The notes under the pieces: model-generated
Seen by the model: only the letters and a program-made list of their open reading frames with translations
Databases searched by the model: none
Told to the model about the DNA's origin: nothing
Shown here: one piece after another, positions 9,320 to 19,101 of the stretch
Layout: each line of letters begins with the position of its first letter
How positions within the stretch are numbered: the stretch's first letter is position 1
Position numbers and translations under genes: made by a program
Source: CALFER01 sp964472395
GTDB taxonomy: Bacteria; CSSED10-310; CALFER01
DNA length: 64,000 nt
Reading direction: 5' to 3'
NCBI GenBank assembly: GCA_964472395.1
Contig: CAYYMM010000009.1
Location: 5,234 to 69,233 of the forward strand

Positions 9320-11986
9320 ACGCCATCCACTCCCGAAAAGAGTTTCCGTGCATCGGCGAGTTTCGCAAGACGACCGCTGAGTTCAGCTTCGATCTGTTTC
9401 GTCTTTTCAACAACTTCAGCTGGCGCACGATCAACAAAGTTCGGATTTGCTAGTTTTGCCGTTACCTTGTTCAATTCCGTCTCCGTCTTGGCGATCTCTT
9501 TGTTCAAACGACTGACTTCATTCGGAACGTCAACTAAGTCTTTTAAGTCGAGGTAGACTTCGATCGCGTCGCTGGTCACGGAGGTGGCGCGAATAGGCGG
9601 AATCGTTGGAGAAGCGGAGATCTCGAGACGTTCGATTCGGGCAAGATGAACAATCACCTTTTCGAGTTTACGAATTGAGTCAAGAATGTCCGGTGATGAC
9701 GCGGATAAGGCGACATGTACGAGTGCTGACGGCGCAACACCAGTTTCCGACCGCATCGTGCGGATTGTCGTTATCAAACGATGCATCATCTCGACACACT
9801 GAGCGACCTTCTCAAAACCAGGCCCGATCGGTGTCTGACTCAGTCTTGATATCGATATGCTCAGATCCGATGGGATGAGATGGTGCCAGATTTCTTCGGT
9901 GATGTAAGGTGTGAACGGGTGAAGGAGCTGGAGGAGCGAGCGCAGGCAGTGGACCAAAATTATCTGAACCGCTCTTTTGTGTTCCGGTGTTGTTTTATCG
10001 TACAACGCCAGTTTTGATACTTCGAGATACCAGTCACACAGTTCATGCCAGGTGAAACGGTGAATCGCCATTGCGGCATCGTTGAACCGGAAAGCATCTA
10101 GATGGGAGGAGAGTTCTATCTCAAGATCATGAAGCCTGGTAAGAATCCAGATGTCGTCGGGTTGCATGAGATCTGCAGAAGGGAGCGGTGTCAGCGGAGG
10201 TACGTCCGCGCAATTGGCCAGAATCAGTTTGGAGGCATTCCATACTTTGTTCAAAAACGTCTTCCCGACGTTCATTGTATCCTCGGAAAAGAAGATATCC
10301 GCACCGCGTGGTGCGACCATGATCATGCTGAAACGTAGTGCATCTGCTCCGCAGGAGGCAATAATTTCGAGAGGATCGGGCGAGTTTCCGAGTGATTTAG
10401 ACATTTTTCGTCCGATACTGTCTCGAACGGTTCCGTGCAGATACACATTTGAAAAGGGGATCTCATTCATGAACTCCAGCCCCGCCATGATCATGCGTGC
10501 GACCCAGAAAAAGAGAATCTCAGGGGCTGTGATCAGTGTGGAGGTGGGATAGAAAACAGAGAGATCCTCGGTTTTCTCGGGCCACCCCATGGTCGAGAAA
10601 GGCCATAACCAACTCGAAAACCAGGTGTCAAGAACATCGGGATCCTGGGTCATCTGCAACGATCCGCATTGAGGACAGTTATCCGGTTTATCCCGGTAAG
10701 CATTCTGATGACCGCAGGAGTCGCACGTCCAGACCGGAATCCGGTGACCCCACCAGAGTTGTCGACTGATGCACCAGTCACGGATATTCTCCATCCAGTT
10801 CAAATACACCTTGGTCCATCGGTCGGGGTAGAATGTAACACGTCCGTCCTGGACGACCTGGATGGCCGGTTTCGCCATTTCAGACATTTTCACGAACCAT
10901 TGAGAAGACAGATAGGGTTCGACCACACAATCACAACGGTAGCAATGCCCCAGAGCATTTTGATACGGCTCAATCTTGACAAGCAATCCAGCTATTTTCA
11001 GATCTTCCAAAACCCGATTCCGACATTCGAAACGATCCAATCCCTCGTATGCGGAACCCGCGTTCTGATTCATGATGCCCTGTGCATTCATGATGAGAAT
11101 TGGATCAAGTCCGAATCGGCGACCCGCTTCAAAGTCATTAGCGTCATGAGCAGGCGTGATCTTGACTGCTCCGGTTCCGAACTGCGGGTCGACCATGGAA
11201 TCGGCAATGATCGGGATAAGTTGGTTCTGAAGTGGAAGGAGAACGTGCTGACCAATCAGGTTCGAGTAGCGGTCATCGGAGGGATGAACGGCGACGGCNN
11301 NNNNNNNNAACATCACCAAGCATTGTTTCCGGGCGTGTGGTGGCCACAACAATACCTTCACCGCCATCAGGAGAGGGATACCGGATATGCCACAGATTTC
11401 CGTTGGTTGATTTATGGATCACCTCTTCATCAGACAAGGCGGTACGGCAGCGGGGGCACTGATTGACAATGTATTTGCCCTTGTAGATCCAACCTTTCGA
11501 GTAAAGAAGCACGAATACTTCACGAACCGCCTTCGAAAGACCTGCGTCCATCGTGAATCGTTCGCGATCCCAGTCGCATGAACACCCGAGCTTCTTCAGT
11601 TGCTGGATGATGATTCCGCCATGAAGATCTTTCCATTCCCAAACCTTCGCGATGAATGCCTCGCGGCCAAGATCCTCTTTACGTTTTCCGTCTCGGGCGA
11701 TGGCTTGTTCGACCTTGTTCTGCGTCGCAATACCGGCATGGTCTGTTCCAGGAAACCAGACGGTTCGATACCCCTGGAGTCGTTTGAACCGGATCAATAC
11801 GTCCTGCAACGTATTGTTAAGCACATGCCCTATATGGAGGATTCCGGTAACATTCGGGGGTGGAATAACGATGGAGTAAGTTCCGTCTGTTGCGTTTCCT
11901 CGTGGAGCAAACATGTTGTTTGCTTCCCAGTGAGAAAACCATTTTGATTCAATGGCGGAAGGATCGTACGATTTTTCTAATGTCAT
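9316..11986 (-). CDS. valS: Valyl-tRNA synthetase, interrupted by a 10-N assembly gap
   Basis: Class Ia aminoacyl-tRNA synthetase charging tRNA-Val. The N-terminal part (11986 down to the Ns) has the HIGH motif in GILHIGHVLNN. The C-terminal part has the editing-domain segment PAHDANDFE, KMSKS in RKMSKSLGNSPDP, the anticodon-binding domain and a C-terminal coiled coil. Ten Ns at 11299-11308 put the halves in different frames. With the Ns removed, the junction reads GDV-AVAVHP, matching the conserved ValS segment exactly, and the frame runs through for 886 aa, the normal family length. The gene is therefore intact and only the assembly is broken. GAGG precedes the ATG at 11986. Confidence 0.95.
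11299..11308. other. Assembly gap (10 Ns) inside valS
   Basis: Ten unknown bases. The flanking sequence encodes GDV on one side and AVAVHP on the other. These are contiguous in ValS proteins, so the true gap is probably zero bases and the Ns are an artificial spacer. Confidence 0.97.
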
Positions 11987-12033
11987 ACGTTAACAACCTC
12001 ATGCTTGAAAATGTATCGGTTCGAGTTGAGAAT

Positions 12034-12837
12034 TCAGTTGCGGAGATCCGTGCTCCGCGCATTGACAATCCGGCCTGCTTCATCCTTGATTTTGTCAATC
12101 TCACGGGAGATCAATTCTTCCGCAAGTTGAGGAACCAGGTCGCTGATGACTCCTTCGATGATGCGAGCGATTTTAAAAGGCAATTCAGACAAGTCGATTT
12201 GTTCGAGAATTTTACCAGCGATCTCCGGTGCGATTTTGGGGGCGAGATTTTTCGCGAGGGCATCGGTAAGGAGGACGACATTTTCGTTCAGATAGCTTTC
12301 GAGAATTTCCATGAGAATTTTGGCGCGTTGTTCTGGAGACTGCTGTTGGGGGGTCTTGGGAAGGAGCGGTGTCGGAGCGAGGGTGACTTCAGGAACGGCA
12401 GGTGATTCCTGCAACTCGGAGCCAACGGAAGGCTGCACCGATGTTTCCATCTCGGCAACTTGTGAACTGGCTGCCTGTAAGACGGATTCGACAGTTTTCT
12501 TCAACTCCCGGTTGTCGAGAGGTTTGTACAGAAAAGCGGAAGCACCAAGCGCAATACTGGCTTGTGCATCAATGTTATCTCCCCGATCTGCGAGCAGCAG
12601 AACAGGGATGGCGGTGTGATCCTGAGTCTGACAAATGGCGCGGATATCAGTCTGAACGTTGATACCGGGGAATGTTGCCGAAAGCAGGATGACGTCAGGA
12701 GAGGAGGTTTTGAGTGACGATACCAGATCGTTGATATCGCTTGCGATTAAGACCTGAGTATCCGAATTGCGATAAATGATCTGTACGACCTTTCGAATTG
12801 TGATACTTTCATCAGCAAGCAACAATTTCACACCCAT
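12034..12837 (-). CDS. Pseudo-receiver domain protein with C-terminal helical domain
   Basis: A 267-aa protein with an N-terminal CheY-like fold (about 1-120), a Pro/Thr/Gln-rich linker (about 125-165) and a helical C-terminal domain rich in Leu, Ile and Glu (about 166-260). The acidic pocket (Asp9, Glu10) and the conserved Lys105 (FLYKPL) are present. The phospho-acceptor position is Ser53 (PDVILLSATFPG) where response regulators have Asp. It is therefore unlikely to be phosphorylated in the usual way. No histidine kinase is adjacent. The function is unknown. The start is supported by AAGGAG 6 nt upstream. Confidence 0.72.
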   Translation of the reverse strand: MGVKLLLADESITIRKVVQIIYRNSDTQVLIASDINDLVSSLKTSSPDVILLSATFPGINVQTDIRAICQTQDHTAIPVLLLADRGDNIDAQASIALGASAFLYKPLDNRELKKTVESVLQAASSQVAEMETSVQPSVGSELQESPAVPEVTLAPTPLLPKTPQQQSPEQRAKILMEILESYLNENVVLLTDALAKNLAPKIAPEIAGKILEQIDLSELPFKIARIIEGVISDLVPQLAEELISREIDKIKDEAGRIVNARSTDLRN

Positions 12838-12859
12838 CTCATTCTCCTTGAGAGGTCGA

Positions 12860-13627
12860 TCAACCCTTCTGATCGGCCTCGGGCTTCTCAGAGGGTCCGG
12901 AAGGATGTTTACGGTCGATCTCTGTTAACTTTGTCTGCGCTGTCGATCGCCAAGCAGAATCCGGGTAGCGATCGATCAACTCCTGATAGCTTTGTCTGGC
13001 AGATTCCCAGTTTTCCAGTGATTCAAAACGTTTTCCGGTTTCAAAAATGACAATATCCATCATCAGGGAATCGGGATACTGAGTCCGGAGATCTTGTAGT
13101 GTTTTTAAAGATTCCGATACCTGGGTGAGATTCATTTCGGCAGTTGATTTACCGAGCAAGGCACCGGGGAGAAGGGCATGTCCGGGATGTGACGTGATCC
13201 ATTCGGAATATGCCTGGAGTGCTTCTTGGTTTTTACCCTCGGTGATCAGGACTCCGGCTTTGAGCAACTGAGCGTTCGCACTGGCATGGGTGCTGGGATA
13301 ATTATCAACGAGCTCCTGAATCTCCGAAATCGGGTCCTTGGTTGCCGGCGGCGGTGCATCTGTGTCGGCGGTTTGAACCTGAGCAAGTGAATTCAGACGA
13401 TTCTGGAAAGCATTTACCGCTTCCTGGAACTGAACGGATGCCTGCTGTTCTTTGGCTTGCTTATTCATGTTGATCAAGATGATCAATGCGAGAACAATCG
13501 CTGCTGCGACGCCGATGTATCCGATGGCATCCTTATGAGATTGATAAAACTGATCGAAACGAGATACAGGTGTTTCACTCGATGATGGGGTTGATGTTCG
13601 AGGTTTCGGATGAGTTGTCTCTGCCAT
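12860..13627 (-). CDS. TPR-containing membrane protein (YfgM-like)
   Basis: A 255-aa protein with a polar, Ser/Thr/Pro-rich N-terminal tail (about 1-33), one transmembrane helix (about 35-53, AIGYIGVAAAIVLALII) and an extracytoplasmic TPR region. The C-terminus reads like BamD/YbgF repeats (ESARQSYQELIDRYPDSAW). This matches the YfgM/Tol-Pal-associated TPR layout, which in Proteobacteria acts as a periplasmic chaperone partner of SecYEG. The family call is by architecture only. AGGAGG is 5 nt before the ATG. It lies 22 nt upstream of the pseudo-receiver gene and is probably co-transcribed with it. Confidence 0.65.
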   Translation of the reverse strand: MAETTHPKPRTSTPSSSETPVSRFDQFYQSHKDAIGYIGVAAAIVLALIILINMNKQAKEQQASVQFQEAVNAFQNRLNSLAQVQTADTDAPPPATKDPISEIQELVDNYPSTHASANAQLLKAGVLITEGKNQEALQAYSEWITSHPGHALLPGALLGKSTAEMNLTQVSESLKTLQDLRTQYPDSLMMDIVIFETGKRFESLENWESARQSYQELIDRYPDSAWRSTAQTKLTEIDRKHPSGPSEKPEADQKG

Positions 13628-13682
13628 GATCGCCTCCTGAAGTCAGACGCAAAACGAAAACGTGTTGCGGAGATCGTCCAAT

Positions 13683-13755
13683 TGCGCCTGGCAGGAATTG
13701 AACCTGCGACACCCGGATTAGGAATCCGGTGCTCTATCCCCTGAGCTACAGGCGC
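13683..13755 (-). tRNA. tRNA-Arg (CCT)
   Basis: A 73-nt cloverleaf folds completely: acceptor GCGCCTG/CAGGCGC, D stem GCTC/GAGC, anticodon stem CCGGA/TCCGG with loop TTCCTAA (anticodon CCT, reading AGG), T stem GCAGG/CCTGC with TTCAATT, discriminator A. The CCA end is not encoded. Confidence 0.96.
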
Positions 13756-13787
13756 TTCTCGGAAAGAAGAGTGTTCTTTCCAATAAC

Positions 13788-14303
13788 CTAAAATACTAAC
13801 AGAGAATGGGTCTCGTAGCCACCGATTTTTTTTCGTCCATCCAGAAATGACAGTTCGCTCAGGAATGACACTCCAACAATGTTCCCACCCAGTTTCTCGA
13901 TCAGATCGCATGCTGCGCGAATGGTTCCACCTGTCGCAAGCACATCGTCCACAAGCAGTATCCGCTCACCTTGAGTGACTGCATCCTCATGAATCTCAAT
14001 TGTATCCGACCCATATTCCAGTGCGTAGGTGTGCCGGATGGATCGGAAAGGCAGCTTTCCCGGCTTACGGATCGGAACGACACCGGTGCCTAAAGCGATT
14101 GCAATCGGTGCTGCAAACAAGAAACCACGCGCTTCGATACCGACAACCTTGTCCACATGCCGATCCCGAAAGGGAGTCGCCATTGCTTCGATCGCAGAGT
14201 GGAAAGCATCCGGAGACGCCAGCAGGGGCGTGATATCCTTAAACTGGATACCCGGTTTAGGAAAATCTGGAATGTTGCGGATAAACTGATTCAGATCGAT
14301 CAC
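13788..14303 (-). CDS. apt: Adenine phosphoribosyltransferase
   Basis: Salvages adenine with PRPP to AMP. The 171-aa length is typical. It begins with the conserved FPKPGIQFKDITPLL segment, has GIEARGFLFA for base recognition, and the PRPP-binding motif ILLVDDVLATGGT at about residues 117-129. The start codon is GTG at 14303, preceded by GGAGG at 5 nt. Apt lies 14 nt downstream of the acylphosphatase gene, and tRNA-Arg follows 32 nt after its stop. Confidence 0.95.
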   Translation of the reverse strand: MIDLNQFIRNIPDFPKPGIQFKDITPLLASPDAFHSAIEAMATPFRDRHVDKVVGIEARGFLFAAPIAIALGTGVVPIRKPGKLPFRSIRHTYALEYGSDTIEIHEDAVTQGERILLVDDVLATGGTIRAACDLIEKLGGNIVGVSFLSELSFLDGRKKIGGYETHSLLVF

Positions 14304-14317
14304 ACCAACCTCCTCGT

Positions 14318-14596
14318 TTACTTGTAGAGGATCGAAAAATCCTCAAATGGATCATGTTCTTCACTCATCTCATACATCTCGATGTTTTTGACATCCGAAA
14401 ACGATGGGCCCTTGAGTAACTCGGTGTAAAACTCGATGAGTACGTGCTCCTCACCATATGCAATGATTTCGACCGTTCCATCCATCAGATTTCGAGTTGT
14501 CCCGGTTATCCTAAGCCGTGCGGCGGCTTTTTTGGCAAAGTAGCGGTATCCGACACCTTGTACTCGTCCACTCACAATCCATCGAACCGTTTTCAT
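14318..14596 (-). CDS. acyP: Acylphosphatase
   Basis: A small 92-aa enzyme hydrolysing carboxyl-phosphate bonds. Both active-site elements are visible: the phosphate cradle GRVQGVGYRYF with the catalytic Arg near residue 18-20, and the Asn in TRNLMDGTVE near residue 36. Length is normal. It heads a short unit with apt; the 120-nt region upstream holds no gene. Confidence 0.93.
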   Translation of the reverse strand: MKTVRWIVSGRVQGVGYRYFAKKAAARLRITGTTRNLMDGTVEIIAYGEEHVLIEFYTELLKGPSFSDVKNIEMYEMSEEHDPFEDFSILYK

Positions 14597-14716
14597 TCAG
14601 CTGTCATCACCATTGATCAGAATTCCTGTCCGTAAGGTGCACAAAACTATGATATTCTACAAGGCAAAAGGCCATGAGCCTCGCACATTTCATCGTAACA
14701 GATCGATCGTAATTCT

Positions 14717-16768
14717 TCACAACAGATCCGCATCGGCCTGCTCTTGTGGTTTGTCCTTCTCCTGTTCGGTCCGTTTCTGAGGAAGGATACCCTCTTTCCT
14801 CAGTGCCAGCAGTTCCTTTTTTGCCGTCAGATTATCCGGATTCCACTTCAGTACATCCTGATATTTGTTCGAAGCTTCCTGCCTCATATCCGAGTTTTTG
14901 TAGAAGTTCGCTAGCGCAAGGTGTAACTCGGAATTGCTTGGATCCATGTCGATCACTATTTCATAGTTCTGAATCGCGTCCTTGCGGAGATCCGGGCGTG
15001 TCGCCTGAATCTCAGCCAGTTTCAAATGAAACGGAATCTGTCGAGGCAGCATGGAGATAGCTTTTTTAATCAGCTTGATCGCGCGGTCATAGTCGTTCTT
15101 CTGCGTGAATGCCAGCGTGCCTGCCTGGAAGAACTTATTCGCGCTGATCGCCAACTCCTCCTTGTCAATGTCCGCGATCATCTCATAGTAAACCGGGCTC
15201 TTGGGATCATATTCGATCGCTTGCTGGAACAGTTCCCTCGCTTTAACAAAATTATTGTTCTTGAACTCAAGCATGCCTCGATTGAAGAGAATCATCGCTT
15301 CGGATTTCTTCCGCTCATCAGTCTCACGTACTTCCTTCAGCGAAATAACGTATTGCTTCCTGGTCTTCGGATCCATCAATGTCTGATATGCCTCTTTCAA
15401 TTTATCCCGGATCCAGACCGCCTTGTCCAGATGCTCCTTGTCTCGTTCTTTCAAATCAACTCCGGAGGGATTGATTTTGCGTACAAGCCTCACGAAGGCG
15501 GTGTGAATCGCTTTTCGGTCTGCGTTCGGTGGAACATTCAACATGTCGAAATAGGTGATGTTCTTCATCCGCAGTCGGTTGTAACCCATGGTGACGTTCG
15601 ATACGAACTTTTTATAGCGAACCTTTGCTGCGACAATGTCTTCCAATGTGACAGCATCCCCTCCGTCATCATCCATCAGCGATGGATCGTCAGCAGATTC
15701 GATTGGTTTCGTCGCCGGCTTGGCGTGTACCGGAGAGGTTGCCGGTTGTGGGCGAGGTGAATCAGGTATTTTGGGCGCTGATGATGCGGCATTGTTGGAG
15801 ATCTCGAGGTCTTCGAGGCTGTCGATCGAGAGAATATCCTCGATGGAAGATGTGATTGATGAGAGATCATCGAGGGATTCTGCTGCAGAGGCAGCAGCCG
15901 GAGACGAGATTGTTGAAGGCACTTTTTCAAGTTGTTCGACGATCAATTTCAGCAGGCCAACGAGTTCGCCCTGGGGGCCAAGCGCATGAAATGCATCCTC
16001 GAGCCTTGAAATGGCGGACGCAAGCAACGCTCTGAGAAACGGTCTTGAATCCGGAAGCTTCGGTTTCATCGGCGGGACAACCGTAAAGATCCCCAGCTCT
16101 TGCAGGTGTTTCAATCCTTTCACAATCCGATTCCTTGGTTCGGTCAAGGTATACCAATATGCACGAAAAGTGATTCCGGGGCGATAACCGGCGAGAATTT
16201 TCAGTTCATCCAGGCTGAGTTGTTCCGGCAGATTGCGGATTTCCTCCGGACTGACCCATATGATCTTTCCATCAAAATCCGGTATTTCCTTGCGAACAGA
16301 CTGTATCCCACTTACATCCGGGATTATCTCATCAATCCAATCTCGGAATGCAATATCGAACATTAAAAAGTTCTGCCGTAAATCAGGGAAGATCTCATAC
16401 CTCCCGTCCTGACAATCCAACAAACTAAAGAATAAATCCTCTGCTTGTTGATAGATGGCAAGCTGAATTTGCTCGTCTGTGACGGAAGAAATCGATCGAA
16501 CCGCAGAGATCTCATCCGAAAACATCATCAGTTCAGCCTGAAGTTTCTGCACCTGTTCGGAGGTGATGATTCCGCGACCATTCAGAATTCTGATAATCGA
16601 AACCGGCGGATTGGAACTGGCGATTCCACTAACTTTTCCGTCATGAGTGGCGAGATGATATGAACCCTTGCCCGTTTGAAACGTGATCATGCCGGAATGT
16701 TTCTGAGATCGCATGAGTGTCAGAACTGAAGGCAGTGCCAACGCTTCGGGTTTTCCTTCAAAAGCCAT
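14717..16768 (-). CDS. DUF4388 / degenerate J-domain / TPR protein
   Basis: A 683-aa cytoplasmic protein with no signal peptide. Residues about 1-130 match the DUF4388 pattern (SGMITFQTGKGSYHLATHDG...), seen in regulators of Deltaproteobacteria and other deep lineages. Residues 280-370 are a Ser/Pro/Asp-rich linker. Residues about 405-475 look like a DnaJ J-domain (YFDMLNVPPNADRKAIHTAF ... LKEAYQTLMDPKTRKQY), but the HPD tripeptide that stimulates Hsp70 is replaced (KINPSG). Residues about 488-660 are TPR repeats. The start was set at 16768 because GGAGGAATCT directly precedes it; an ATG 12 nt upstream overlaps that signal. The function is unknown. A second protein with the same architecture lies at 27396-28976. 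Confidence 0.8.
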   Translation of the reverse strand: MAFEGKPEALALPSVLTLMRSQKHSGMITFQTGKGSYHLATHDGKVSGIASSNPPVSIIRILNGRGIITSEQVQKLQAELMMFSDEISAVRSISSVTDEQIQLAIYQQAEDLFFSLLDCQDGRYEIFPDLRQNFLMFDIAFRDWIDEIIPDVSGIQSVRKEIPDFDGKIIWVSPEEIRNLPEQLSLDELKILAGYRPGITFRAYWYTLTEPRNRIVKGLKHLQELGIFTVVPPMKPKLPDSRPFLRALLASAISRLEDAFHALGPQGELVGLLKLIVEQLEKVPSTISSPAAASAAESLDDLSSITSSIEDILSIDSLEDLEISNNAASSAPKIPDSPRPQPATSPVHAKPATKPIESADDPSLMDDDGGDAVTLEDIVAAKVRYKKFVSNVTMGYNRLRMKNITYFDMLNVPPNADRKAIHTAFVRLVRKINPSGVDLKERDKEHLDKAVWIRDKLKEAYQTLMDPKTRKQYVISLKEVRETDERKKSEAMILFNRGMLEFKNNNFVKARELFQQAIEYDPKSPVYYEMIADIDKEELAISANKFFQAGTLAFTQKNDYDRAIKLIKKAISMLPRQIPFHLKLAEIQATRPDLRKDAIQNYEIVIDMDPSNSELHLALANFYKNSDMRQEASNKYQDVLKWNPDNLTAKKELLALRKEGILPQKRTEQEKDKPQEQADADLL

Positions 16769-16886
16769 AGATTCCTCCATGCAGACAGTTCAAAACTCTG
16801 AATAGAATAGCGGATAATTCCGATCAGGAAAAGCTCGGAAGCGGATCCGACCGCCGATTTTTCGTCGATTCAATTGTGGTTCAGAA

Positions 16887-16961
<75 letters not shown>

Positions 16962-17043
16962 TCGGTCTGCAATCAGGTTCGCAAGACCATGGCGAAGAAT
17001 AGCTGAACTCAGAGATCAGAGCAAGAGAAAAAAATGCAGCGGA

Positions 17044-17715
17044 TCACGGATTCTGAACGGTCCATCCATGCCTTCCTAGCAGATCAACAAACACACAATC
17101 CGTATACTCCTGCCGTACGAACTCCCCGTCAATTCGTCGAATGAGCCACACGCGCTGTCGGCTGCGTGACCCGATCGGGATCACAAGCCGTCCACCTGGT
17201 GAGAGTTGATTCTGCAGCACGATCGCGGTCTCGGGGGATCCTGCAGACACAATGATCCGATCAAATGGGGCAGCACTCGGCCACCCCTGTGATCCATCTC
17301 CGACTTCGACTCGCACCGTGTACAATCCGAGTTGATCGAGTCTCGATCGCGCCCTACGCGCAAGTGATTCATACCATTCCACAGAATAAAGCTTGGCGGA
17401 TAGCACTGCCAGAATAGCAGTCACGTACCCGGATCCTGATCCAATTTCGAGGACACGATGATGTTTTTGGACATCGAGGAGTTCGAGCATTCGTGCGACT
17501 GTCGATGGATGCGATATCGTCTGTCCCTCACCGATTGGCAACGGCTGATCCTCGTAGGCGATTTCCCAAAGTGGTTGATCGACAAAAAAATGCCGCGGCA
17601 TTATCTTCATGAGATCGATCAACCTCTCCGTTTTCAAGATGCCTTCGTTGCGGAGTCGATCGACCATGCGCCGTCGTGCTTCAGTGTACCGGATTTCTTC
17701 CGAAACGGATTTCAT
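17044..17715 (-). CDS. pcm: Protein-L-isoaspartate O-methyltransferase
   Basis: Repairs isoaspartyl residues with S-adenosylmethionine. The 223-aa product has the PIMT substrate segment GEGQTISHPSTVARM and SAM motif I VLEIGSGSGYVTAIL. The post-I acidic turn SVEWYE, motif II GWPSAAPFDRIIVSAG and motif III LSPGGRLVIPIG follow. The ATG at 17715 has AGGA at 8 nt; an ATG 6 nt upstream sits too close to the same signal. The gene is flanked by two tRNA-Pro genes. Confidence 0.94.
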   Translation of the reverse strand: MKSVSEEIRYTEARRRMVDRLRNEGILKTERLIDLMKIMPRHFFVDQPLWEIAYEDQPLPIGEGQTISHPSTVARMLELLDVQKHHRVLEIGSGSGYVTAILAVLSAKLYSVEWYESLARRARSRLDQLGLYTVRVEVGDGSQGWPSAAPFDRIIVSAGSPETAIVLQNQLSPGGRLVIPIGSRSRQRVWLIRRIDGEFVRQEYTDCVFVDLLGRHGWTVQNP

Positions 17716-17851
17716 CTGCATATTCCTGCTCGCACCATATCATAAATCGTCATCAACTTGAGCCTCACGAGGAAACAACACATCCTGTAGTCCGTTCCCT
17801 AAGAAACTGCTCGTGCGTGATTCGGGCATTGAATCAGTATGGATAAAAAAA

Positions 17852-17929
<78 letters not shown>

Positions 17930-17939
17930 ACAGACGCAG

Positions 17940-18272
17940 TCATCGTAGTTCAGACAAAATGCCTTGTAAACAGATTTTTATTTCGCGAAGGGTTCGCCTG
18001 AGATCCGGTTCCGGAATCGTCCGCTCCGATGAACTCATCTTGTTACGTGCTCCGGATACCGTCAGCTTTTCATCATATCGCAGTCGGATGATCTTTTTTA
18101 GTACTTCGATGTCCTCATCAGTGTACTCTCTTTGTCCGGAATCCGTCTTTTTGGGCCGGAGTTCCGGAAACTCTGATTCCCAATATCGCAAGACATACGC
18201 AGGTACATTCAGCATCTGGGCAACTTTCCCGATCCGATAATGGGTTTTTTCCTTTCTCTCCCTTCGGTTCAT
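17940..18272 (-). CDS. MerR-family transcriptional regulator
   Basis: A 110-aa protein with an N-terminal MerR winged-helix. It reads YRIGKVAQMLNVPAYVLRYWE, followed by the wing (REYTDEDIEVLKKI) and a short dimerisation helix. There is no C-terminal effector domain or Cys-rich metal site, so the ligand cannot be predicted. It resembles the short MerR-like proteins often found beside translation or chromosome-segregation genes. The start overlaps the pseudouridine synthase stop region by 4 nt, so it is transcribed after rluB. Confidence 0.85.
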   Translation of the reverse strand: MNRRERKEKTHYRIGKVAQMLNVPAYVLRYWESEFPELRPKKTDSGQREYTDEDIEVLKKIIRLRYDEKLTVSGARNKMSSSERTIPEPDLRRTLREIKICLQGILSELR

Positions 18273-19081
18273 CCACGCGATCTCCGTGATGCCCCTCTCG
18301 GCACGCGATTGTTATGGGTTCGTGCGGAGGTTCTGTCCGCAGCTTTTTCCGTTGATCCTTTATAATCACTCAGACTCCGAACTTCTCGTGGTGTTAAAAA
18401 CCGGTACTCTCCACTCTTCAAGGACCCGAGTTCGATGTTACCGATTGCGATGCGAACGAGTTTCACCACGGGGAATCCGGTTGCATCTCCCATGCGGCGA
18501 ACTTGACGATTCACTCCGCCTGTCAAGGTGACTTTCAACCACGTGTTGCTTTCAGTCCTCCTCTCGATCTCAACATGCGATGCCCGAAGGATTTGTCCCT
18601 GATCACTCACACCACGCGTCCACTTCTCAAGATCCTCCTTTTTTGGGACAGAGCGTACCTTTGCAAGATAGGTCTTGGGGATTCGATTGCGAGGGTGTGC
18701 AATTTTATTCGCCCAGATGCCATCATTAGTGAACAGAATGGCGCCTTCTGTCTGAAAATCCAGGCGTCCGACAGGAAATAAACGCATTCCTATGTCCGGC
18801 AGAAGGCTTCGAGCAAGCGGGCGCCCCTCGGGATCGTTGTCACTGACAATGAAGCCTCGGGGTTTGTTCAGCAGTATGTACAGCATTTCAGGAGCGAGAA
18901 GCGTTGGTGCACCATCGATCAGAATCCGATCTTTGTCCGGTACGACTCGGACACCATTTCCTGCGATTTCTCCATTGACCGACACTCGTCCATCCTGAAT
19001 CAACTTGTCGCAATAGCGACGTGAACCGATACCGGACATGGCCAGATATCGGATCAAGGGCATTTCAAGCGAATTATTCAT
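18269..19081 (-). CDS. rluB: 23S rRNA pseudouridine synthase, RluB/RsuA family
   Basis: Isomerises a uridine in rRNA to pseudouridine. The 270-aa protein has an N-terminal S4 RNA-binding domain (IRYLAMSGIGSRRYCDKLI...GRVSVNGE). The catalytic motif GRLDFQTEG, with its Asp, follows, then LTGGVNRQVRRM near the end. The C-terminal tail is basic (Arg/Lys-rich), as in RluB. The start at 19081 has GGAG at 6 nt; a GTG at 19105 overlapping the scpB stop is an alternative. RluB and RsuA cannot be separated with certainty from sequence alone; the scpA-scpB-rluB order favours RluB. Confidence 0.9.
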   Translation of the reverse strand: MNNSLEMPLIRYLAMSGIGSRRYCDKLIQDGRVSVNGEIAGNGVRVVPDKDRILIDGAPTLLAPEMLYILLNKPRGFIVSDNDPEGRPLARSLLPDIGMRLFPVGRLDFQTEGAILFTNDGIWANKIAHPRNRIPKTYLAKVRSVPKKEDLEKWTRGVSDQGQILRASHVEIERRTESNTWLKVTLTGGVNRQVRRMGDATGFPVVKLVRIAIGNIELGSLKSGEYRFLTPREVRSLSDYKGSTEKAADRTSARTHNNRVPRGASRRSRG

Positions 19082-19101
19082 GGGCGTCTCCACTCTATCC
19101 T

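Noticed and set aside
10669..11466. Long plus-strand open frame spanning the N gap
   Set aside because: It is antisense to valS and gains length from ambiguous codons only.
13483..13911. Minus-strand open frame crossing the tRNA-Arg gene
   Set aside because: It overlaps tRNA-Arg, apt and the TPR gene in another frame, so it is not a real gene.
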